Shown piece after piece: positions 45,846 to 54,034 of a stretch of DNA of 64,000 nt. This stretch comes from Croceivirga sp. (GTDB lineage: Bacteria; Bacteroidota; Bacteroidia; Flavobacteriales; Flavobacteriaceae), in assembly GCA_028281025.1 (NCBI GenBank), contig JANQKR010000046.1, positions 1-64,000 on the forward strand. Reading direction: 5' to 3'. The position numbers were made by a program, and so were the translations under genes. The notes under the pieces were generated by a model. That model made no database searches, had not been told where the DNA came from, and saw only the letters and a list, made by a program, of their open reading frames with translations. The first letter of the stretch is position 1; each line of letters starts with the position of its first letter.

Positions 45846-47069
45846 TTAAACCCTATATTTTTTTACTAGTGACGGATCGGGGTCCATTCCCAGACCAACT
45901 ACTGTGGGAGCATCGATCATACCGTTCTTTATGGGAAATGGTTGTAGCGTAGGATTGAAATCCCTTGCTTTGGCAGGATAGGTCTCCAATATTTTGGCAT
46001 TGGGTATTGAAGCGAGGGCATGCACATTCATATGCGCATATCCGTGGGGAGCTATCTCAATATGATAAGCGGAACAAACTGCTGCAATTTTTCGCATCTC
46101 TGTAAGTCCACCACCTTTAATAGTGTCGATGTTGACGATATCGCAAGAGTGGTTTTCCACCAAATCCCTGGCACCCCATCTCGTGTATTCATTTTCGCCG
46201 GCTACGATTGGTATGTTCAGTTCTTCCCTTACCTCTGCATTCCCGCGCCAATCGTCCGGGGCCACGGGTTCTTCAAACCAATACAAATCAAGGTCCTCTA
46301 CCATTTTGCCAAACCGGATTGCTTCATAGGCAGTGTCGTAGCCGTTGTTGGCGTCCACCATCACCCTCGCGTCGTTACCTAACGCTTCGACCACTTCTTT
46401 TACTCGTTGGGCATCTTTCTTGGCGTCTAGAAAACCGACCTTCATCTTTACTACATTGTATCCCTCTTTAACATAGCCTTCCATTTCTTTTACCAAATCT
46501 GCATTGGTCTTTCCTTCAGCATAATAACCACCGGCGGCATAAACAGGGATTTGCTCCCTAAAATTTCCCAATACCTTATGCACGGGAAGTTGTAGGGCCT
46601 TTCCAACGATATCCCAAACACAGAGGTCTACGGAACCTATGGCGTGTATCTCCTTTCCTTTGGCAACGGGTTTCCTATTGTGAAAGAACATATGATGCCA
46701 AACCTGTTCCGTGTTCATCAAGTTGAGCCCTTTGATTTTTTTAGCGAATCCCAGAGTGGTCGAAGAGACCCCTTTCATACCGGACCAACCGATGATACCT
46801 TCGTTGGTGGTTATTTTTAAAAACGAACTGGTGGGATATCCTCCTCCGGAAGACTTTATGGCATTCCAGGTCTTCGGCGTTTTTTTGGGAAACCTTAGCT
46901 TAACGATTTCCACATCTTTAACGCTAATGTATTGTATAGCGTCCTTAACAGAACTTTTTAGACTGGGCTCCACATACTCCGTATAACGTTCACCGGCCAT
47001 GGCCGGACTTGCCATCAGTGCTCCTGCCCCGAGTCCCAGGTTTTTAAGGAATTTTCTTCGTTGTTCCAT
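45846..47069 (-). CDS. Enolase-superfamily dehydratase/racemase, Tat-like leader
   Basis: A 407-residue mandelate-racemase-subgroup enzyme. The start at 47069 exposes the leader MEQRRKFLKNLGLGAGALMA with an R-R-K-F-L Tat core and a likely cleavage after AMAG; the 52 codons upstream, though open, read through leader DNA and lack a credible N-terminus. It has K-x-K (Lys208, Lys210 in VVKMKVGF), metal ligands Asp239 (VMVDANNGY), the Glu in YWFEEPVAP and the Glu in IVAGENEYTRW, and a His in IEIAPHGYAHM. The K-x-K base pair differs from the K-x-R of the tandem pair at 30-33 kb, so it probably handles a different stereoisomer. It is a single-gene transcript ending at a good terminator. Confidence 0.9.
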   Translation of the reverse strand: MEQRRKFLKNLGLGAGALMASPAMAGERYTEYVEPSLKSSVKDAIQYISVKDVEIVKLRFPKKTPKTWNAIKSSGGGYPTSSFLKITTNEGIIGWSGMKGVSSTTLGFAKKIKGLNLMNTEQVWHHMFFHNRKPVAKGKEIHAIGSVDLCVWDIVGKALQLPVHKVLGNFREQIPVYAAGGYYAEGKTNADLVKEMEGYVKEGYNVVKMKVGFLDAKKDAQRVKEVVEALGNDARVMVDANNGYDTAYEAIRFGKMVEDLDLYWFEEPVAPDDWRGNAEVREELNIPIVAGENEYTRWGARDLVENHSCDIVNIDTIKGGGLTEMRKIAAVCSAYHIEIAPHGYAHMNVHALASIPNAKILETYPAKARDFNPTLQPFPIKNGMIDAPTVVGLGMDPDPSLVKKYRV

Positions 47070-47220
47070 TAAATAGTTTAGAATAATACGTAAACCAGGA
47101 TACTTACCCTTAACGAGGATTTTTTTTCGAAATAGCAGATTAGGATTGCACCTTTTATAAGTAATACAATTGTGGCCCTCTTTGATTCCAGTTTTCTTCT
47201 CCTGGGCATTCTTTGGGACG

Positions 47221-47240
47221 TGCATTGGAATTCCAGTGCA
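47221..47240. promoter_or_regulatory. 20-bp near-perfect palindrome, possible operator
   Basis: TGCATTGGAATTCCAGTGCA is symmetric except for one T/G position on each arm. It lies 20 bp beyond the TauE/SafE stop and about 150 bp upstream of the enolase-superfamily start. It has no U-tract, and size and symmetry fit a repressor site. It differs from the TGCAATCGATTGCA operator. Confidence 0.4.
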
Positions 47241-47260
47241 TTACCTAGATAATCGGCATC

Positions 47261-48094
47261 TCACAATAGCCCAAATACCATTTTAAGGCATAAGGCTCCC
47301 ATGACCACACCGAATACAATCCGCAGACTGTTTGCGGAGGCTTTTTGTGCAATTTTCACCCCAAGTGGTGCCCCAAATAAAATCCCAAGGGAAATTGGAG
47401 CAACCAAGCTCAAGGAGATATACCCAAATTGATTGGGAAGAATAACATCAATCACCGTTGTAGAAAAGACATTAAGATAGCTTAAGCTCACTGCAGTGGC
47501 CAGTAGTGTGATAACTCCGATTGATATGGAACTTGCTTTTTTAATTGCCATTTTGAACAGGTCTGCTAAGGCTGGTATAACAATAATACCACCACCAAAA
47601 CCAGACATTGCAGTGGTGGCGCCTGTGAGGATTCCAACAGCGGCAAAGGCACTTTTCGGTTTGGATGACTTGGTTTTCCCATGCGATTCCGAACCGATAT
47701 TCCGATAAAAAAGAAAACGAATGGAAACCAATAGTACCAAGAAAGCGAAGAGCATATCAAAATACAGTTTATTGTACCATTGCGCGTTTTTCACCACTTC
47801 CGACAAACAAAAGCCTACTAGGGCTGCTGGAACACCAATCCAAAGGGTTTCTTTATAATGAAAGTTTCGAATTCTTAATTGACGGTAACTTACAAAGAGC
47901 CCATTGAAGACGGTAATGGCCAATGAGTGCGCAATAATGAATTTTACCGCTTCCTGTGATTCAATAGCGTATTTGATAAAAAGCATATCGAATGCTGGTA
48001 TAAGTATTACATTTCCGCCGGTGCCCAACAATCCGGAATAAAACCCGGTGGCCATACCCAGGAGAAACAGTACTAAAAGAAGCTCTAAACTCAT
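47261..48094 (-). CDS. TauE/SafE-family inner-membrane exporter
   Basis: This 277-residue membrane protein has about eight helices in two inverted halves. Family motifs: GLLGTGGNVILIPAFDML near the N-terminus and TTAMSGFGGGIIVIPALADL in the second half, each a glycine-rich loop entering a membrane segment, and GAPLGVKIAQKASANSLRIV near the end. Members move sulfite, sulfonates or other organic anions, usually outwards. Beside a sulfatase-containing locus it could relieve sulfur anions, but the cargo is not shown. It directly follows a uxaC remnant on the same strand and may have been the second gene of that former unit. Confidence 0.9.
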   Translation of the reverse strand: MSLELLLVLFLLGMATGFYSGLLGTGGNVILIPAFDMLFIKYAIESQEAVKFIIAHSLAITVFNGLFVSYRQLRIRNFHYKETLWIGVPAALVGFCLSEVVKNAQWYNKLYFDMLFAFLVLLVSIRFLFYRNIGSESHGKTKSSKPKSAFAAVGILTGATTAMSGFGGGIIVIPALADLFKMAIKKASSISIGVITLLATAVSLSYLNVFSTTVIDVILPNQFGYISLSLVAPISLGILFGAPLGVKIAQKASANSLRIVFGVVMGALCLKMVFGLL

Positions 48095-48105
48095 ATAAGG
48101 AACTG

Positions 48106-48240
48106 TTAGTTTACTGCCATGTATTCGGGTAAAAGACAGTTGAGGTAGTCTATTATGGGGTAGTTTGCGGTATTATCATGATAAAGGATTCTGGTAAAAT
48201 CATTGGTCAGTAAAAAGTCCTGAGTGACAAAGTTTTTCAT
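48106..48240 (-). pseudogene. uxaC: uxaC (uronate isomerase) N-terminal remnant
   Basis: A 44-codon frame ending in TAA reads MKNFVTQDFLLTNDFTRILY, then HDNTANYPIIDYLNCLLPEY and MAVN. This aligns position by position with the start of uronate isomerases (x-F-x-x-x-DFLL..x-F-x-R-x-LYHDYA....PI.DYHCHL-PP..IA). The metal-binding H-x-H of that family (DYHCHL) is changed to DYLNCL, and the remaining 420 or so residues are missing, so it cannot be active. It lies between lacI and the TauE/SafE gene. It implies that an ancestor of this locus isomerised galacturonate or glucuronate, in agreement with the GH28 gene nearby. Confidence 0.75.
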
Positions 48241-48275
48241 GAAGTTTCTTTCGGTAGCTTCGTTGGGGACAAAAA

Positions 48276-49301
48276 TCAATCATTTCTAAGTGAGGACGCC
48301 CTTACGACTAATTCTGGTTGTAAAACCGTTTTTTTTGGATGGGTTTTTTTATTAGGGTGTTCCAACGCATCGAAAAAAAGCTGTGCGGCTACATGGCCCA
48401 TTTCCAAAGGAAATTGTTTGATGGAAGTCAATGGCGGGTCTGTCAAGTCTGTAAATTGTTCGTTACTAAAACCTACTACGCCTACATCCTCGGGAATACG
48501 TACTCCCTTTTTCTTAAGGACTTGCATAGCACCCGCAGCGGCATAGTCACTGGAAGAAAAAATGGCATTGAATGCTAAGCCTTGTTCAAGTATTTTTGTA
48601 ATCCCTTGAATCCCGTCCTCTAACTGCATATCCCCTCGACTTACCAAGCCTTCATCAAATGGAATACCATAATCGCTGAGTGCCTGTTTATAGCCACGGA
48701 ACCTCTCTTTGTATATGTTTACTGCGTTTACCGTTGTAAAATGGACTATTTTACGATATCCCTGCTTAATAAGGTGTTCAGTGGCCATGTACCCTCCAAG
48801 GTAGTCATCGATAATCACTTGGTTGGTTAACAGGTCGTCCGTAGTCCTGTCAAAAAGAACTAAGGGAACACCTTTGTCAATCACATTTTGGTAATGTTCC
48901 AAATCTCTGGTGTTCTTTCCCAAGGAAGCTATTATCCCATCTACCCTTGCATTGAGCAGGGCGTTAATAGTGGAGACTTCATGTTTTACAATCTCATTGG
49001 ATTGACTAACCACCACACGATAATTCAAACCGTAAGCTACCTCCTCAATGCCGCGAATAACGGCCGAGAAGAAAGTCCTGTCAATAATCGGTACTACAAC
49101 ACCTATAAGTTGGCTTTTTCCACTTCTTAGGGCTGAGGCAATATGATTGGGTTGATAATCTAGCTCATTGGCCTTATCCGTTACGGCCTTTTTAGTAGCC
49201 TTACTGATTCTTGGATCATTTTTTAGTGCCCGCGAAACAGTGGAAGCCGTGATATTAAGTTTCTTCGCAATATCATGAATGGTTGCTTTTTTAGACTTCA
49301 T
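48276..49301 (-). CDS. LacI-family transcriptional repressor
   Basis: This 341-residue regulator has a DNA-binding domain at residues 1-60 (TIHDIAKKLNITASTVSRAL, hinge helix YQPNHIASALRSGKS) and a periplasmic-binding-protein-like sensor domain (LIGVVVPIIDRTFFSAVIRG; VPLVLFDRTTDDLLTNQVII; VGVVGFSNEQFTDLTDPPLT). It is divergent from the GH28 operon with 329 bp between, where two near-identical 14-bp palindromes are its probable operators; a third copy lies before the ECF sigma gene at 36.8 kb. Its effector is probably a uronate or acid-sugar intermediate (inference). Confidence 0.94.
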   Translation of the reverse strand: MKSKKATIHDIAKKLNITASTVSRALKNDPRISKATKKAVTDKANELDYQPNHIASALRSGKSQLIGVVVPIIDRTFFSAVIRGIEEVAYGLNYRVVVSQSNEIVKHEVSTINALLNARVDGIIASLGKNTRDLEHYQNVIDKGVPLVLFDRTTDDLLTNQVIIDDYLGGYMATEHLIKQGYRKIVHFTTVNAVNIYKERFRGYKQALSDYGIPFDEGLVSRGDMQLEDGIQGITKILEQGLAFNAIFSSSDYAAAGAMQVLKKKGVRIPEDVGVVGFSNEQFTDLTDPPLTSIKQFPLEMGHVAAQLFFDALEHPNKKTHPKKTVLQPELVVRASSLRND

Positions 49302-49396
49302 GGATGTTTTGGAAAAAAATTAAAAGGAATAGATGAGGGCGTTTCAATTTACTTTGCTTTTACCGAAAATAGCCGAATTAAATGTATGAATTTTAA

Positions 49397-49410
49397 TGTA
49401 ATCGATTGCA
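49397..49410. promoter_or_regulatory. LacI operator, lacI-proximal copy
   Basis: TGTAATCGATTGCA differs by one base from the perfect palindrome at 49512. It lies 96 bp upstream of the lacI start, beside a TACTTTG (near -7 consensus, minus strand), consistent with autoregulation. Confidence 0.65.
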
Positions 49411-49471
49411 TAATGTCAAAGTAAACCCTAAAATGGCTGAATAAGTCATAAAATAAATAAATTACATTCAA

Positions 49472-49479
49472 TACATTTG
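49472..49479 (+). promoter_or_regulatory. -7 promoter element of the GH28 operon
   Basis: TACATTTG matches the TAnnTTTG consensus. It lies between the two operator copies, so transcription would start about 25 bp before the downstream operator. No clear -33 TTG is seen. Confidence 0.5.
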
Positions 49480-49511
49480 TTTTTTTGCTGACGGATAATT
49501 GTCATAAGTTG

Positions 49512-49525
49512 TGCAATCGATTGCA
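49512..49525. promoter_or_regulatory. LacI operator, GH28-proximal copy
   Basis: TGCAATCGATTGCA is a perfect 14-bp palindrome, identical to 36771-36784. It sits just downstream of the presumed transcription start and 115 bp before the GH28 start. Two copies 115 bp apart could allow looping. Confidence 0.75.
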
Positions 49526-49630
49526 TAAACTGGGATAAAGGTTTTAACACAACACTTAAGGAATGGCCGAAAGTTATAAAACCTATTTGGGTAGCGTTAT
49601 TTTGACTAATAGGGAATCAAAAATAAAAGC

Positions 49631-51079
49631 ATGGAAAAAGTCTCTGAATTTGCAAACAGAAATCGATTATATCGAAGTTTATTTAAGGTAGGTACCTTTG
49701 GTTTATGTTCGTTTTGCCTCTTGCTGGACAGTTGTGGACCTAAATTGAAGAAAACTGATTTTGAGGCCACTATTGAACAACATTTGGATTCTGCATGGAA
49801 CATAACCATGCCCAAAATAGTAAAGAATATATTTCCTCCTAGCTTCAAAACAGATACGGTTATCGTTGCGAATGGTAATCGATTCGTTGAGCGTTTAAAT
49901 GATAGCATCGTTATTCTTTCCAAAAGAGGTGGGGGTGTTGTGCACATCCCAGAAGGTGTTTACAAAGTAAAAGGACCTGTCTTGCTTGATTCCAATATCA
50001 ATCTTAATCTCGCAGAAGGCGTTGAGCTGGTTTTTTCGAACAATCCAAATGACTACCTTCCTGCGGTCAAGGCCCGCTGGGAAGGTACTTTTGCCATGAA
50101 CTATTCTCCCCTGATTTATGCCGTGGGCAAAGCTAACATCGCTATTACTGGAAAAGGGGAAATCAATGGAAACTGCCAGGACACTTGGGGGCAATGGAAA
50201 CCCAAACAGAATCCTGATAAAAAGACTATAAGACAATACGGCAATGATAATGTACCACTTTCCGAAAGGATTTTTGGTGATGGCCACTATCTGAGACCGA
50301 CGGGCATTGAGTTTATTGAGTGCAAGAATATTTTGCTTGAGGATTTCACCATTCATCATACCCCGTTCTGGACTATTCATCCTGTGCTTTCAGAAAATAT
50401 AACTGCCCGCAGGCTCAACATCCAAATGGGCGTCCGTAATGATGATGGCATCGACCCGGAACACTGCAAGAACGTACTCATTGAAAAGTGCACTATTAAC
50501 ACCTGGGATGATTGCATAGCCATCAAAGCGGGCAGGGACCAAGATGGATGGGACTATCCACCCTCAGAAAACATCATAATACGTGATAATGATTTTACAA
50601 ACGTAGTAGGTAGTGGATTCTGCATTGGATCGGAAATGAGTGGTGGGGTCCGCAATGTGTTTGTAGAGAACAACACATTGCGTGGTAGCGAAAAACATGC
50701 GTTTCAGTTTAAGAGCAACCCTGATAGGGGCGGTTTTATCGAGCAGGTCTACATGCGAAATATGAAGGTTTTGGCCCCGGTATCTTATGGTTTTGAGTTT
50801 ACCACTGACTATGCGGGTTGGCGCGGCAATGAACATTTTGTGAAATATAATGATTTTTATTTTCAAAATATCGAAATGGAAGCAGCTACAAAGATTTCAA
50901 TTAAAATAAACGGTAGGGAAGAAGAAAACATCCACAGGGTATTCATGGAAAACATTACCATAAAGAAATCCCTTGCTCCTATGATTGCGAATCATGTTGA
51001 AGATTTAGTGCTGAAAAATGTATCAATCAACGGAAAAACCATAACCAAAAAAGACGTTACTACTGAAAAACGAAAATAA
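49631..51079 (+). CDS. GH28 polygalacturonase-family lipoprotein
   Basis: A 482-residue right-handed beta-helix glycoside hydrolase of family 28, which hydrolyses galacturonan-type linkages. N-terminal membrane/lipoprotein leader with Cys35 (CLLLDSCGPK). The catalytic Asp signatures are present: NDDGID (270-275), TWDDCIAIKAG (Asp293, Asp294) and the region GSGFCIGSE (about 328-335), where the usual G-H-G has become G-F-C, so the family His is missing at that spot. The R-x-K region is FKSNPDRGG at about 360-368. The altered His suggests different specificity, perhaps for a modified or sulfated uronan. First gene of a tight operon: the next start is 1 bp after its stop. LacI operators lie upstream. 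Confidence 0.9.
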   Translation: MEKVSEFANRNRLYRSLFKVGTFGLCSFCLLLDSCGPKLKKTDFEATIEQHLDSAWNITMPKIVKNIFPPSFKTDTVIVANGNRFVERLNDSIVILSKRGGGVVHIPEGVYKVKGPVLLDSNINLNLAEGVELVFSNNPNDYLPAVKARWEGTFAMNYSPLIYAVGKANIAITGKGEINGNCQDTWGQWKPKQNPDKKTIRQYGNDNVPLSERIFGDGHYLRPTGIEFIECKNILLEDFTIHHTPFWTIHPVLSENITARRLNIQMGVRNDDGIDPEHCKNVLIEKCTINTWDDCIAIKAGRDQDGWDYPPSENIIIRDNDFTNVVGSGFCIGSEMSGGVRNVFVENNTLRGSEKHAFQFKSNPDRGGFIEQVYMRNMKVLAPVSYGFEFTTDYAGWRGNEHFVKYNDFYFQNIEMEAATKISIKINGREEENIHRVFMENITIKKSLAPMIANHVEDLVLKNVSINGKTITKKDVTTEKRK

Positions 51080-51080
51080 C

Positions 51081-52367
51081 ATGTTTGATAGAAGAAAATT
51101 TTTAAGAACAACTACCATTGCGGGTGCTACAGCCATTACCCTGCCCATTGTCGCCTGCAACGATGCGGCTAAGGCGATGGAGACTCCAAAAAATATCAAA
51201 AAACCGTATGACGGGGAAACCTTGGAGGCCGATATCACCAAAAGGGTAAAGGCAGCATTTGCCTCTCCGATAATAATTGATAAGATTGAGGTGGTCGATA
51301 CCAAAAAGCGTTTCTTTTTAAGGGTTACCGATGTTGAGGGCAATCAAGGGGTGACGACCATGAACAAGGGGCGTTTTATGGCTACGCAGACCATATTTAC
51401 CCAATTGGCGGCCAAGAACTTTGTGGGCAAGGATGCTAGGGAAGTCGCTAATTTGCCAAACGAAATACTGAAGTATGACAGAAACTACAAGTTTGTCGGT
51501 CTACCCTATTGGAATGGTATTGGAACCGTTGAGATTGCTATTTGGGATTTGTTGGGCAAGTTGGCGAATACCCCTGCCCATACTTTTCTAGGTGAACAGG
51601 TGCGAACCGAATATCCTGTATATATTTCGAGCTTGGAGCGTGAAGACCCTTACGAAGGCGAAACTGATAAAATTTTGAAGACCATTGAGGCCACTGGGGC
51701 TAGAGCTATCAAGTTCAAGGTTGGGGGGCGAATGAAAAATACGGAGCCCTATATTACCCGAACCAACGAATGGGTGCCCTACATGCGGAAAAGGGCAGGA
51801 GAGAACGTTACGCTGTACGTTGATGGCAATAGTTCCTACACTGCTGATGAGGCCATTGAGGTGCTTAGAATGCTCGAAGATCATAAAGTGGAGTTCTTTG
51901 AAGAGCCATGTTACTGGCAAGACCTATGGTCGCATAAATTGGTAAAGGACTCCGCGACCAGTTGTGCCATTGCAGGTGGGGAACAAGATTTCAGTTTTGA
52001 CCAATTTAAATTGATGGCCGAAATTGGAGCTATGGACACGCTACAGCCAGATGTTTATTATCACGGTGGTATGGTACGCACTTTGAAAATATCACACTTG
52101 GCAAACTATTATGGAGTAGGGTTTACGCCCCATTCCCCAAAAGCTGGGCCCATGGCCGCGGCACCCACCCAGGTTTTTGCAGTTTGCCCCACGCTATCCC
52201 ACCACCAAGAGTATAGGGTAGGCGGTGAGAAGAGCCAAAAGGACTGGCACTCCCCTGTGCTCCCAAAAAATGGCAATATGAAAATCTTTAAGGCTCCTGG
52301 GTTGGGCATCGAGTATGATACAGATATCTGGAAAAAGGAGGAAGTGTTCTGGAGTTCAAAAGTCTAA
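51081..52367 (+). CDS. Enolase-superfamily dehydratase, Tat-like lipoprotein leader
   Basis: A 428-residue mandelate-racemase-subgroup enzyme, fourth of its superfamily in the window. The leader MFDRRKFLRTTTIAGATAIT then LPIVAC has both a Tat core (R-R-K-F-L) and a lipobox-like Cys26, so an exported, possibly lipid-anchored enzyme is predicted. Catalytic set: Lys211 and Lys213 (IKFKVGGRM), Asp248 (YVDGNSSY), Glu274 (FFEEPCYW), Glu301 (GGEQDF) and a His in FTPHSPKAG. It follows GH28 by 1 bp and precedes the sulfatase, so its substrate is probably released by those enzymes in the periplasm. Confidence 0.9.
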   Translation: MFDRRKFLRTTTIAGATAITLPIVACNDAAKAMETPKNIKKPYDGETLEADITKRVKAAFASPIIIDKIEVVDTKKRFFLRVTDVEGNQGVTTMNKGRFMATQTIFTQLAAKNFVGKDAREVANLPNEILKYDRNYKFVGLPYWNGIGTVEIAIWDLLGKLANTPAHTFLGEQVRTEYPVYISSLEREDPYEGETDKILKTIEATGARAIKFKVGGRMKNTEPYITRTNEWVPYMRKRAGENVTLYVDGNSSYTADEAIEVLRMLEDHKVEFFEEPCYWQDLWSHKLVKDSATSCAIAGGEQDFSFDQFKLMAEIGAMDTLQPDVYYHGGMVRTLKISHLANYYGVGFTPHSPKAGPMAAAPTQVFAVCPTLSHHQEYRVGGEKSQKDWHSPVLPKNGNMKIFKAPGLGIEYDTDIWKKEEVFWSSKV

Positions 52368-52423
52368 AACCTATTCTCGAATAAAGCCCTATGGACAATC
52401 GCCATAAATTGAAAGAAACCAAA

Positions 52424-54016
52424 ATGAAAATTCTCCTTCTTGGTCTTTCCGTATTGTTTCTGAGATGTGATACAAAAGAAAAAGGTATTGGAACCAACTC
52501 AGAAAATAATTCCCCCAATATTGTTCTCATCTTGGCCGATGATATGGGCTGGAGTGATTTGGGGTGCTACGGCGGCGAAATTAATACGCCGGTACTTGAT
52601 AGTCTCGCATATACTGGGCATCGCTTTACCCAGTTTTACAATACGTCAAAGTGTTTCCCTTCTAGGGCAGCATTGTTAACGGGATTATATGCCCAGCAGG
52701 TAGGAGTGGGCAGAAGCTGGAAACCCAACTGGCAACAGTGCACCACTATTGCTGCCGAATTGAAAAATAAGGGCTATCGAACCTATATGGCAGGCAAGCA
52801 CCATGGCGTTGATGTACCAACCGATTCCTTAATGGGGTTTGACGCTTATTACGGATTGTTGAGCGGTTCTCACAATCAATTCAATCCTGGTGAGCAACGT
52901 CCAGGAGAACCCAAACCGGCCCAAAAACGGGTACGACCCTTTTATGTGGATGGTCAGCGATATGAACCTTATACGCCCGATAGCACCTATTACTCCACCG
53001 ATGCCTTTACCGATTGGGGGATTAAGTATATCACCGAGGCGATTGAAGAAGAATTTCCTTTTTTTCTTTACCTGAGCTATACGGCACCCCACGACCCTTT
53101 GATGGCTTGGCCTGAGGATATTGCCAAATATCGCGGCAAATATAAAGTGGGCTATGAAACCATTCGAGAGCGGCGTTTTGAAAGACAAAAGGAATTAACT
53201 CTTATTTCAGATGATTTTGAGTTGTACGAACCCACCCATGTGCCTTGGCATACACTTTCCGAAGCTGAACAAGACACCGAAGACTTGAAGATGGCTATCT
53301 ATGCGGCAATGGTTGATAGGTTGGACCAGAACATTGGCAGGGTTATGAACACTTTGAGACATTTAGGACAATTGGAGAATACCATAATCCTCTTCATCTC
53401 GGACAATGGCAGTAGTGCTGAAGTGGTTGAGCTTTCAGGGAATGGAAAAATAGGGACCGTTGGACAATGGACGAGTCTTGGAGGTGATTGGGCCAATGTA
53501 AGCAACACGCCCTTTCGCATGTACAAAAACAACAGCTACGAAGGAGGTATCAACAGTCCCGCCATAATTAACTGGGCTAAATTGAAGGACCAAAACGTCA
53601 TCCATCATGCATTCTATGGACATTTTATTGATGTCTTTCCCACCTTGCTGGGATTGGCCGACCATCCGTATGAAGCCCAAGAAAAAGTACTCCCAACGGA
53701 AGGTATCAGTTTTGAAGCCATCCTAAGAGGTAAGGGTACCGTTGTTGACCGCCCTTTATTCTTTGAATGGTCAACGGGCGCGGCTGCACGTAAAGGCGAT
53801 TGGAAAATTGTCCGTGAGGAGGGCGATTGGGAACTATACCATTTGGCCACCGATCCTGGAGAGACCAACAACTTGGCACAGACACATATCCAAGAATTGG
53901 AACGAATGGTGAAGCTCTTTAAGTCGTGGAAAGAACGCATGGAAGCACAATCACCGATTATACTTGAGGGCGAAACCGCCAAATACCAAGAGAATTGCTG
54001 GCAATTAAATCCGTAG
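52424..54016 (+). CDS. Type I (formylglycine) sulfatase, lipoprotein
   Basis: A 530-residue arylsulfatase-A-like enzyme that removes sulfate esters from sugars. The chosen ATG gives a lipoprotein leader MKILLLGLSVLFLRC (Cys15); an ATG at 52391 adds 11 residues. The formylglycine site is Cys77 in KCFPSRAALLTG (C-x-P-S-R). Metal ligands are LILADDMGWSD (Asp-Asp near 39-40) and IILFISDNGSSAE. Other motifs: MAGKHHGVDVPT and FFLYLSYTAPHDPLMAWPED. It requires an anaerobic or formylglycine-generating maturase encoded elsewhere. Its place after GH28 and a dehydratase points to a sulfated uronic-acid glycan. Confidence 0.94.
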   Translation: MKILLLGLSVLFLRCDTKEKGIGTNSENNSPNIVLILADDMGWSDLGCYGGEINTPVLDSLAYTGHRFTQFYNTSKCFPSRAALLTGLYAQQVGVGRSWKPNWQQCTTIAAELKNKGYRTYMAGKHHGVDVPTDSLMGFDAYYGLLSGSHNQFNPGEQRPGEPKPAQKRVRPFYVDGQRYEPYTPDSTYYSTDAFTDWGIKYITEAIEEEFPFFLYLSYTAPHDPLMAWPEDIAKYRGKYKVGYETIRERRFERQKELTLISDDFELYEPTHVPWHTLSEAEQDTEDLKMAIYAAMVDRLDQNIGRVMNTLRHLGQLENTIILFISDNGSSAEVVELSGNGKIGTVGQWTSLGGDWANVSNTPFRMYKNNSYEGGINSPAIINWAKLKDQNVIHHAFYGHFIDVFPTLLGLADHPYEAQEKVLPTEGISFEAILRGKGTVVDRPLFFEWSTGAAARKGDWKIVREEGDWELYHLATDPGETNNLAQTHIQELERMVKLFKSWKERMEAQSPIILEGETAKYQENCWQLNP

Positions 54017-54034
54017 TACAAAAAACATTTTCAA

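Noticed and set aside
47070-47225. N-terminal extension of the enolase-superfamily gene
   Set aside because: The 52 extra codons hide a clear Tat-like leader starting at 47069 and have no sign of coding selection.
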